A stretch of DNA of 64,000 nt from Mytilus trossulus (taxonomy: Eukaryota > Mollusca > Bivalvia > Mytilida > Mytilidae). Every line of letters starts with the position of its first letter. Positions within the stretch are counted from its first letter, which is position 1. The stretch lies in the NCBI RefSeq assembly GCF_036588685.1, contig NC_086386.1:3212710-3276709 (forward strand). The letters are read 5' to 3'. Made by a program: the position numbers and the translations under genes. Below are positions 25,001-33,612 of this stretch, one piece after another. A model generated the notes under the pieces. It saw only the letters and a list, made by a program, of their open reading frames with translations. It was not told the origin of the DNA and made no database searches.

Positions 25001-28000
25001 GTTGGCTTTTACAAGTTCACATTGCTTGCAACATATTGCAACAAGTCCCATGTCTTTATCATGTATAAATATGAGGTAAAAGCAAAGGTCAAAATCTAGA
25101 ACCTTAATTTTGTCTTTGACCTTGAGCTCAATTCTAAGGTCAACAACCAAGGACTTAAAATCAAAAGACCCCATGCCTCTACTTTATATTGTTCATGACG
25201 TATATTTCCATACAACTAATATAAGATATGAAAGGGGGAAAAGGTCGCATTAAATATTAAGGTACCCTTTTTACTAAAATTTACGTGTTACGCCTTGTTG
25301 CAACACACATTGTGTCAAAATATTTTTGTCGATATCTCGTATGATTTCTGAAAATAATAGATAACAAGCCAAAATATTTTTTGAACATGACCTTGACCTT
25401 TGACCTTGACCTCATTTTCATTTTTTTGGACCAAGGACCTCAAATCAAAAGACCTCTATCACTTATGGTTTACAGGTTACCAATTTATTTCATTTATTTC
25501 AATACAAAAGGGAAAATAACTCTCATATGGAGTCTTCGTAAAGCTTCGGTTAAAATAAAACGTAACATCCTCAAGACATAACGAGCAATTTGGAAGAAAA
25601 AAATTTGTCGCTTTCTTTTACGGTTGCGGGGGAGATCTAATAACAAAAAAAAACAGTGTTTCGGGAGATAACTCTTACAAAAAAAAGTATTCGGCTAAAC
25701 AGGGTTTGTATCAAAAGCGTATAGATTGTATGATATCATATAAAATAAAAACTAAGCGACATCTTTTGAAACATTTTTACACCGCAAAAAAAAAATTAGG
25801 CGGAAAAAAAATAATAATCAGAACAAATTCAATAAGTCTTTCCACAAAAACGTGGAAAGACCTAATCAAAAACAAACAAAAGAAATAAATGGTTGATGGT
25901 AATAGCGGGTTCATAAATATATGACGAAAATATGTCTGAAATATGTTAAATGAATACTAAGAGTTTATAAATAATCCTATAGGAAAATGGCATTAACACA
26001 AACCTTATTACAAAAGAAAACATACATACTGGACTGACAAAATATATAAGAACTTTGAGCGATACACCAGGATAAATACACATTGGTAAAAACAATATAA
26101 GAAGAAAACATCCAATGCTATCAACAAATACCTCAAACAATAGAGACATCATCAAATTACCAAACAGAACCATATAAATGGTAATTACATCTTGCAGACA
26201 AAAAGAGGTAAATTTAATGAAAATGGAATACCTGCCACCTGCAAAGTCTACTACAAAGGGGATCCAATTGTTTCACATTTTCTGATCTCATGTTCGATTT
26301 TAAAACCTGCATGAGTGTTTCTGTTGAAGTCTTTATGATAACTGTATTATCAAATAGCTGGAACTTACCATTAATATAGATGTAGTTATTTTCATGTAAT
26401 TATAAACCCATACCACGTTGTGAACTACTAACACTTTATTCAGGGGAATATTCTACTGGTGAACAGATATCAATAACTTCATACTGAATATGTGCCTATA
26501 TTGGCAGACAATGTAAAGATACATATATAGAAACGCCAAAATCATGAAAGGTTAAAGCCTTTGAATATAGTTTTACTGAATAAATACACACCTGCTCTGG
26601 CTTCCTCATTTTTCTCACAAAATTCAGTGTAGGTTTTGTTTTTCGTGTCGTATAAACAATTGTATACTGATGAATTACCATTGCATTCACTATGAACACG
26701 AAAACCTCGTTGTGATGAATGGGGACACTGTCGATCGTACCCACAAATACTAACTGCGACTCGAAGAATAATAACCTGAAATAATGCATTTTTATAAAAA
26801 TGTGTGCATGACATAAATAGGTAAAATATATGCGTTTTTATGTTGTCTGACATCTATGGAATAAAATAAAACATTACAAGGCCAAAAATCTAATACACAG
26901 TTAAAGAACGTTGCCCACTCGAACATTCCAAATGTGTTTGCCAAATACAGGTGAGGTAATTTATTCCCTGGTAGTTTTCAAAATCATGTGCGGTGTCATT
27001 ATGATAGTAATTGTGGTCGCATTCAATTTGTCAATCATATTTGTATCGTGTACATCACGAATTTTAAACGCAAATAGGGCGTACAAGAATCGAAGATAAA
27101 CATGAACCAGACGTTTAAGTAAGGTATGTTGACATATGTCTAGCGTTTGTATATCGTAGATGAAATAAGTCAATATTCTCTGATCTGGTGCACGTCGGTC
27201 TATATACCTAATAACCCTTAATTATAGTCAAAACCAATACTATATTGTGAGGTCAAAAGGCCTTAGTATGACAAATGTGTAACAATGCGAACAAGAAAAC
27301 TAACGTCTGATTTCTTTATAAACAATAAGCGAAATATGATATACAACAACAAACGTCAACTACTGTAAAATAGGGAAGGCTTGGGTTTGTACCAAATAAG
27401 GTATATGACATATACTTAAACAGTAGAATTCTGCTGTTCAAAGTCATAAATCTACTTAACTGAAACAAATCCCGGTCAAAATCCAAAACCCGGGCCCCAA
27501 TCTTTTGGCTTTTGGAATTTAAGATCAGAATTTATGTTTTGTCCTCGAGGGTATCACCAGCCTTATAGTCATCACTTCGGTGTTGACACGAGTATCACGT
27601 ATAGGCATATGGTCATTGTTTTTTTTCTATAAATTTCCTTTTACAAAACTTTGTATATTTCGAAAGACAGGAATAGATTAAATTAGCTATATTTGGCCCA
27701 TTTTTAGGGAATTTTGGTATTGTTTTTTACAACTCTTTCGATTTGAGCAACACTGATGAGACGAAACGCGTGTCTGGCGTATCAAATTATAATCCTGGTA
27801 TCTTTGATAACTAATAATACAACAGGGCCAATGCCACTGCTGGTAGACGTTTCGTCCAGAAGGTATCACCAGCAAAGTAGACAGCACTTCGGTTTCAATT
27901 ATATGGTCAATTTTATACATTTTCTGTTCCAAACTTTGAATCTTCGAAAAACTAAAGATGTTCTTATCCCAGTGATTGATTACCTTAGCCGTAGTTGGCA

Positions 28001-29462
28001 CAACTTTGGGGATTTCTGGGTCCTAAATGCTCTTAAACTTTGTACTTGTTTTTCTTTACAACTGTTTTGATTTGAGCGTCACTGATGCTTCTTATGTAGA
28101 CGAAACGCGCGTCTGGCGTATTGAATTATAATCCTAGTACCTTTGATAACTATTTACACCTTAATATGTTCCGCAAAGTGGAAAGGTATTAATATAAGTT
28201 GTAAAACTTGTTTCCTAATCCACTATAAATAAATATGTTTAAAATAAACTAAACTAAACTACCTTAATATGTTACAAAAGGTACCAGTCCTTAATATTCA
28301 AATCCAATCTTTCACAAAATGATGCATTAAATCAAGCTTTTATACATATGAAAACATGCATTTTAATGTTTTGGATTGCCCCATACTCTGTTTTGTATGA
28401 ATACAAAGTAGTCATCTTCTATTTGAAAACATTATAAAAATCTATCGATATACATATGTAGATGTATGTTATACGATAGTTAAAAAGATTTAGATATTTT
28501 ATTGCAGTGACACAACTGTTCACTAATGTCGATATCGAGCTACCTTAATTATGACATTATCCAAGTTGATTAACAATTTGTATTTGAATGAAAAACACAA
28601 CGGACACAATATGACAAGCTAAACGTGCGTTCACCCACATATCTTAAAGAATGATATTTATTTCCGAGGAAAGCTTGCACACAGAAGTAAGTACCGCGGT
28701 TTACTTATGATTCATAACATTAATTGTTAATGCATAAATAATCTTCTAGAAATCGAAGTTTAAATTCCCTCATGCAATGTTGACTTTAAAGGATTTGAAT
28801 ATTGTTATGGTGCCTTTTAGTAACACATTGAATGTGCTATTTTCATTTATTCTGTGTACAATTACTGTTTATTCTGTGTAAATTAAGTTCGTGCTTTCAA
28901 ATTGGTTTCAGGACTTACCGTCATGAAATCACACAAACCCTACCATTTGAGAGTGAATGATGTATAAAGCAAAATATAGGTAACGCGTAATTATACACTT
29001 CAGTGTTTTTGTTGTCTCGTTGTTTTCCTGTTATAGTTGATGTGTTTCTCTCAGTTCTAGTTTGTAACCAGGATTTGTTGTCTCTCAATTGATTTGTGAC
29101 TTTCAAATAGCTCGGTATACTACTGTTGCCTGTATATGGCCAAAAGCTAGTTGACCTTACCAAATAGCCAAAATCAGAAAAGGTCAACATGTATTCATAA
29201 AAATATATGTTCCTCCCGATTTTATGGACTTTTCCTCCTTTTCTTATTTACTTCAGAGTTTTTATTCTTTTGTGCATTCTTATTTGGAAGTAACCTTTTA
29301 TAATTTTTAAAAGGTTATTATAAGCTTCATACATTTACCGAACAACCGAGAGGAACTCAATCCTTACAAACGTAAAAATATGACCTTGCAACAGGTTTGT
29401 TATATTTAATATAGAGGTTTTCTTACCATAACAATTTCTAACGTCAATATAAGCAACTTCAT
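16091..29462 (-). CDS. Cysteine-rich type I membrane or secreted protein (3'-partial, 6 exons)
   Basis: I assembled this from six exons with canonical GT-AG sites and consistent phases: 29462-29427, 26775-26592, 23151-22849, 18160-18097, 16953-16916 and 16171-16091. Exon 1 (start MKLLILTLEIVM) with the first residues of exon 2 gives a strong signal peptide. Exons 2-4 encode about 17 cysteines and many N-glycosylation sequons, with a block TCRCDY, CVCKP, DCSCY typical of a bivalve-expanded family of uncharacterised receptor-like proteins (recall). Exon 5 is a short linker. Exon 6 ends in a hydrophobic LALKIVCIGLIAG that looks like the start of a transmembrane helix. About 235 residues are recovered. 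The cytoplasmic end is missing, so the gene may be truncated or use small exons I cannot see. Function is unknown; a role as a recognition receptor is only a guess. Introns hold retrozyme, SINE and LINE remnants. Confidence 0.75.
17060..17268. mobile_element. Foldback MITE in an intron
   Basis: Arms of about 75 bp pair: AACTCGAGAACTTAGCTTA … GTTAACTTAGTCCATGCGTG on the left against CACGCATGAACTAAGTTAAC … TTAGTTCTCAAGTTT on the right, with a loop of about 60 bp. The arms are mildly diverged. It lies between exon 4 and exon 5 of the cysteine-rich gene. Confidence 0.7.
19840..20170. repeat. GC-richer repeat block ending in a CAGTGGCACC terminus
   Basis: Clearly less AT-rich than its surroundings. 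The end at 20050-20060 is the reverse complement of CAGTGGCACCCC, and the part after it matches 13420-13520 (CTGACTGCC, TTCAGTGATTCC, AATCAACCGAATGTTTCC). It is probably two repeat fragments side by side, inside an intron. Confidence 0.45.
21250..21715. repeat. Degenerate tandem repeat, unit about 120-160 bp
   Basis: The phrase GTC(A/C)A.(C/T)GTTGGT…GGTCAAGT recurs near 21258, 21376 and 21528, with a decayed fourth near 21690. Length variation is large. It lies in an intron of the cysteine-rich gene. Confidence 0.4.
22185..22410 (+). mobile_element. Retrozyme-like unit, decayed, with hammerhead remnant
   Basis: Colinear with the unit at 55.4-55.8 kb: TTTCCTGTTTACAAAA, AAACTAAGGATTTTCT (variant), CAAGGCATAGA, CCTCAATGCTCTTC and TTTGGCTTTATAA. 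It then has a hammerhead core at 22334-22380. CTGATGA, a 4-bp stem II and GAAA are intact there, but helix III, the cleavage site and helix I are mutated. Confidence 0.7.
23215..23375 (+). mobile_element. PLE clade-2 3'-end fragment
   Basis: Shares TTTAGCCATGGCGT, GTCAGTTTATTTT and ATGAGTTTGACTGTC with the tail that follows the reverse-transcriptase fragment at 52.4-52.5 kb. It is the reverse-oriented counterpart of 37870-38110. Confidence 0.5.
24345..24480 (+). mobile_element. Decayed retrozyme fragment
   Basis: Carries CCTCAATGCTTTTCAACTTCG, GAGCATCACTGATAAG, GCGTCTGGCGTA and CCTGGTATCCATGAT in retrozyme order. The hammerhead at 24408-24442 has lost stem II and GAAA. Confidence 0.6.
24690..25250. 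repeat. Dispersed repeat with CACTTCCGG and CCTTGACC motifs
   Basis: Contains GGGAGATAATTGTTTACTTCC, GGTCACTTCCGGTTGG and a reverse-strand run of GACCTTGA. It looks related to the following repeat in inverted orientation (AAATCAAAAGACC occurs in both). It lies in an intron. Confidence 0.4.
25381..25880 (+). repeat. Dispersed mollusc repeat ending in a GTCTTTCC/GGAAAGAC hairpin
   Basis: Begins with GACCTTGACCTTTGACCTTGA and CTCAAATCAAAAGACC, passes through GGGAGATAACTCTTACAAA, and ends near 25835-25864 with AGTCTTTCCAC / GTGGAAAGACCT as a clean stem-loop. I recognise the hairpin end from other bivalve repeats. The class is unclear. Confidence 0.55.
26090..26314 (+). pseudogene. LINE ORF2 C-terminal remnant
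   Basis: One frame reads QNHINGNYILQTKR, then KFNENG, then ATCKVYYKGDPIVSHFLISC, and stops at TGA. The G.YYLQ..R.KF lead-in and spaced Cys/His residues resemble the zinc-knuckle-like C-terminus of non-LTR retrotransposon polyproteins. The upstream sequence is frame-broken. It lies on the strand opposite to the host gene. Confidence 0.45.
27540..28150 (+). mobile_element. Retrozyme-like dimer: 1.6 units with two hammerhead motifs
   Basis: The first, 5'-truncated unit starts about 27546 (GAGGGTATCACCAGCC). Hammerhead 1 is at 27745-27782 (stem II deleted). A full unit follows, and hammerhead 2 is at 28075-28120. The predicted cleavage cytosines (27774 and 28113) are 339 bp apart. The unit contains GACGTTTCGTCC, GGTATCACCAGC and the TTTCGAAAAACTAA and TTTGGGGATTTCTGG blocks. 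It lies in intron 1 of the cysteine-rich gene. Confidence 0.8.
28075..28120 (+). ncRNA. Type I hammerhead ribozyme motif (core-mutated)
   Basis: Helix I GCGTCA/TGGCGT is complete. CTGATG is present, but A9 and the first base of stem II are changed (CT instead of AG). The loop is TATGT. GAAA is followed by a very short helix III (ACG..CGT) and the cleavage triplet GTC. Family knowledge says the A9 change should abolish or strongly reduce cleavage. Confidence 0.75.
28165..28262 (+). mobile_element. SINE 3'-end fragment with TAAAC tail
   Basis: CGCAAAGTGGAAAGG, TTAATATAAGTTG, AAACTTGTTTCC, AATCCACTATAAATAAATATG, then (AAACT)n. It matches the 3' end of the tRNA-headed SINE at 50150-50500. Confidence 0.65.
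29000..29135 (+). repeat. Abundant dispersed repeat (GTATACTACTGTTG family)
   Basis: TGTTTTCCTGTTATAGTTGATG, GTTTGTAACCAGGATTTGT and CGGTATACTACTGTTGCCT occur in the same order as at 38.28-38.47, 58.11-58.48 and 61.18-61.36 kb. Confidence 0.55.
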
Positions 29463-30104
29463 GTCTGTAAAATAATGTTAGAAGTATAATTTATATATAT
29501 AACTAGCTTACAGTTAAAACTAGTCCTCTCGAATCGTACTTTCCTGTTAATCTGTCCTATTCATACAGTTGGTATTGCTTTATTGTAATGTAATGTTTAC
29601 TTATTTTGTGTTATTTCGTCTCTATTCTTAATATGTACCAGTTTTGATAAGTGTACATTAAATTTTATTCGTTCAGTGTATGTTCACTTGTTTGTGTTAA
29701 CATGTCTTTTGATTGAGTTACGGCATTCCAATTGATAATTTATAGAGTGTCTTTCATTCGTGTGATGTTACCATATTGATTTTATAAATAATCGTGCCCA
29801 TATATCAATCTTAGCAAAACCTTCTTATAGCATTGCTTGTATGATATTGTACCTTCGTTTAAGATTGACCTGTTTACACCATTTTGAATGCTTTAATATA
29901 GCTTGATATTTACTTATTTAGTGTTATATTTCGTCTTTAATTATAATATGTTCCATCAAGGTTACTTTATGTTTCAGGAAAGGATAAAGGTTAATACATA
30001 TTTAAACGTTAAAACTTGCTGCATTTGTTTGCACCTGTCATAAGTCAAAAACCTGATGTCGAGTGGTTGTCGATTGTTGATGTGGTTCATAAGCGATTCT
30101 CGTT

Positions 30105-30440
30105 TCTCTGTTTTATAAAGATTAGACCGTTGGTTGCTTTTAATTCAATCCAGGTATCTATGATGATTTTGTTTGCACTGTTTGAATGTATTTACTAGTA
30201 TTTTATTCATAGCTGTTCGATGTAAGCCAAGCGTCATGTTGAATACCGTACTTTGAATGATAATAGATATAGGAAGATGTGGTATGAGTGCCAATGAGAC
30301 AACTCTCCATCCAAATAACAATTTAAAAAAGTAAACCGTTATCGATCAATGTACGGCCTTCAACACGGAGCCTTGGCTAATAGTTTGCTTTAAAAGTTGT
30401 GACTTGGATGGAGAGTTGTATAATTGGCACCAATACCACA
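30105..30440. mobile_element. Nested PLE 3'-end copies in opposite orientation
   Basis: An older plus-oriented tail (AGATTAGACCGTTGG at 30119, GCTGTTCGATGTAAGCC, then GGATGGAGAGTTGT at 30407) is interrupted at about 30254-30380 by a minus-oriented copy. That copy starts at the 3' end (AGATATAGGAAGATGTGG) and is 5'-truncated after GGAGCCTTGGC. TAATAG lies at both junctions as a likely target duplication. Confidence 0.6.
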
Positions 30441-30616
30441 GTAGACTATATAAGTTTGACTCACTCATCCTTTTTGCGTATTAAAGTAAAAACAATGTGT
30501 TTCAACTCATACAACATCTTTTTATATCTATATAAAATTATTTATTACACCTCTTATTTAACAGTTCAAATCTTCCTCTTTAAAATAACAAACTTTTTAT
30601 CCAAAACTAAAAATAA

Positions 30617-30635
30617 CCCCCCCCCCCCCCCCCCC
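30617..30635 (+). repeat. Homopolymer run of 19 C
   Basis: An uninterrupted cytosine tract in AT-rich sequence. Its length is likely to be polymorphic or affected by sequencing error. Confidence 0.9.
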
Positions 30636-30639
30636 GCAA

Positions 30640-32780
30640 CAAAAGCACAACTATAGGTCTGCCCTTATATAACATAATCTAACATCTAATGACAGTTTTA
30701 TTTTTGCCTTTTTTTTTTGCGTCTTACAAGTCATAGCCTTATGTTTGAATTTCCCTAACCCGTTTTTCTTTCTGAATATGCTAATATTACATTATGGCGA
30801 GATCACCGCTAATATAATTTTTGGGAAAACGTTTAAACATGAAATAAAGCTACCATTTCATTCATGTAAAGAATCCAAATCCAAAACAATTTACCCGCAT
30901 GTAAATGAATATAATAATAAAGTTGTCGGGTGTCTACAGAATGCTATTTTTATTAAGATTTGAAGGTCAATACCATTGTAAACTATTTAAACATTTAAAC
31001 ATTGTTCGATTTAAATGGGGTTTAAACTAGTTTTTTATCTACCGTGCAATAATCGTTTGCTAATTGATAAGTAGTAAATTCATTACAAATACAATAGATA
31101 AGAAATCAGTATTATTATTTAAAATAATATATTTATATTTACAGTCATTAACTATCCATTACAACGTTCTTTTTTTTTTAAATATTAAATATTTGGGCAA
31201 AATATATACTTTCGTTTTGAAAGGTAAACAAGGTCAACACCACAATGACAGACAATAAACGGAACAAACATAGCAAAACATGATTAGAATTATTGAGCGG
31301 AAAAAAATGTTTATAAACAAATGTCATAAATGACACTTTATGTTTGCAAAATTGGAACGATTATAAATAACTTGCTATCACCAATTTATTCCATAAAATT
31401 ATATTATAATAAGTTGTTTAATTATATTACGTTTTTGCTTATTTTGATACATTTTGACTTTATTTATCGACTGGGGAAGTGTTTTGCCCGTCTACTGTTT
31501 TGAAACTACAACGGGTGAGACAAGACGAAACGAATGCAATTTACTGAAACTTACTTGGTTCTAGTCAAACTTCGGAAATCTACATCTTGAACTCGTAAAA
31601 ACGTGCTTCGGTTATCGTTCTTTGTAAACATGAATCCTTCTACACTTATTAATTACATTTTTTGCTCATGATAAAACATTGCAAATACTAATATATTGAT
31701 GATTTGGTTTTTTATTCAAATTGTATCATTCGATAAACTTGAATTTAAAAATTTGTGGGGTTTATTGTCGTTTTTGTTCGTCTTCATGGCTAGTAATTCC
31801 ACGAAATAATTTGCATATTTTGTAGATCGAAAATAGTCTTGATTTGACCTTGTCTAACAACGGGTGACAGGCTATACCCCGGACTTTCCTATCACAGGAC
31901 CTACCTATTATTTTATCGTTTAATTTTTTTCGTCTTGAAGATGCATTGAATATTTGGCTATGGACTTTGAGAAACCAATGATTGATTAATTCATATCTGT
32001 ATTAAAAAAAAACGTTGGGATGCAACTTGAAAAATGACGAAATATATGTTGGTCTGTAAAGTGATCTTAGAGTGTGGGGAAATGCATTGAATTAAAATTG
32101 GTATGATTGTTGCATTTATAACTTAATATATAAATCAGATTTGGCAAACATCAATAACAATACAGGTTGCTTTGTTTTTGCCAGATAGATATAATCGATT
32201 GTAAAACTGTTGAAACATATAAAATGTTTAAACAACTATTGTGTTTTTTCTTATCTTGATTTGTAAATATTTTGCCTTCCAACTTGTAAAAACAACAGGG
32301 ATACTTTGTGTTCTCCACAAAGGAAAACATAATCCTAAAAATGTAAAGTACAACTTTCGATTAAAAATCTAGCCAGAAACTATCCTTATGGGTGAACAGA
32401 GAGGGATAACGTTATTTAACAATGCAAAACGACACAGAATATACGAAACGGGCATTCAAAAACCACAAGATAACTAGCACATATCTATAAGGATTAGAAA
32501 CTATAGTCATGCTTGATTATTTCTTAGGTATATTAAGTCTCGCCACTTCAATCTACCACAGTTCATAACTGCATCGCTCTTGTATTTAATGTCTCAATTG
32601 ACCTTGGATTTTTAAAAGAGAGTATATATCTTACACTTCCAAAGTACTAGTCTAACATTTTAACCGGTTTATTGTCATATTGCTTAGCTGAAATTTATTG
32701 AATTATATGAATTCGTTTAAGGGAAAAAAGATTGAAAATAAAGTGTGAGTAAAAAAAAAGATCAAGGAGAGATAATCGTA
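30640..32780. other. AT-rich intergenic stretch, no gene seen
   Basis: Neither strand shows a convincing exon or a recognised repeat. Short open frames here have no protein-like composition. Confidence 0.45.
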
Positions 32781-32799
32781 AATTTAAACCCCGCCACAT

Positions 32800-33150
32800 T
32801 ATACTGTTATACCACTGTCCCAGGTTAGGGGAAGAATTGGGATCCCTCTAACATGTTTAACCCCGCCACATTATTTATGTATGTCCCTGTCCCAAGTCAG
32901 GACCCTGTAATTCAGTGGTTGTCGTTTGTTCATAGTTACATATTTGTTTTTCGTTAATATTTTTTTGGTATAAATAAGGCCGTAAGTTGTCTTGTTTGAA
33001 TTGTTTAACATTGTTATTTCGGGGCCTTTTATAGCTGACCATGCGGTATGGGAATTTGTTCATTGTTGAAGGCCCTACGGTGACATATAATTGTTAATTT
33101 CTGAGTCATGTTGGTCTCTTGTCTATTTGGCAATCAAACCACATCTTCCT
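32800..33150 (+). mobile_element. PLE-type 3'-end fragment (second subfamily)
   Basis: ACCCCGCCACATTAT (twice), CCTGTCCCAAGTCAGG, CAGTGGTTGTCGTTTGT, GGGGCCTTTTATAGCTGACC and an end at CACATCTTCC. It is the counterpart of 5500-5815. Confidence 0.6.
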
Positions 33151-33154
33151 TTTA

Positions 33155-33607
33155 TGCCCCACCTACGATAAAAGAGGGGCATTATGTGTTCTTTTTTGTG
33201 CGTTCGTTCGTCTGTCCGTCCGTCCGTCCGATCGTTCGTTCGTTCGTTCGTTTGTCTGTCCCGCTTCAGGTTAAAGTTTTTGGTCAAGGTAGTTTTTGAT
33301 GAAGTGTACATGTGCCCTGTGATATGATATTTCCAATGGTATTGCCAAATTAGAGTTTTGACCCCAATTTTACGTTTTACTGAACATAGAAAATGATAGT
33401 GCAAATTTCAGGTTAAATTTTTTGGTCAAGGTATTTTTTGATAAATTTTAGTCCAATCAACTTGAAACTTAGTATGTATGTTCCCTTTGATAAGATCATT
33501 CTAATTTTAATGCCAAATTACAGAATTCTTTCCAATTTCACAATCCCCTTAACATAGAAAATGATAGTGCCAGTGGGGCATCCGTGTACTGTGGACACGT
33601 TCTTGTT
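33155..33607 (+). repeat. Abundant bivalve repeat with hairpin start and CGTC/TTCG tetranucleotides
   Basis: Opens with TGCCCCACCTACGATA … GAGGGGCA (a stem-loop), then a (CGTC)n/(GTTC)n stretch at 33202-33262. Two AGGTTAAA.TTTTTGGTCAAGG blocks follow (near 33268 and 33410). It ends GTGGGGCATCCGTGTACTG … GGACACGTTCTTGTTT. I know this family from mussel sequence by recall. Confidence 0.7.
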
Positions 33608-33612
33608 TATAA

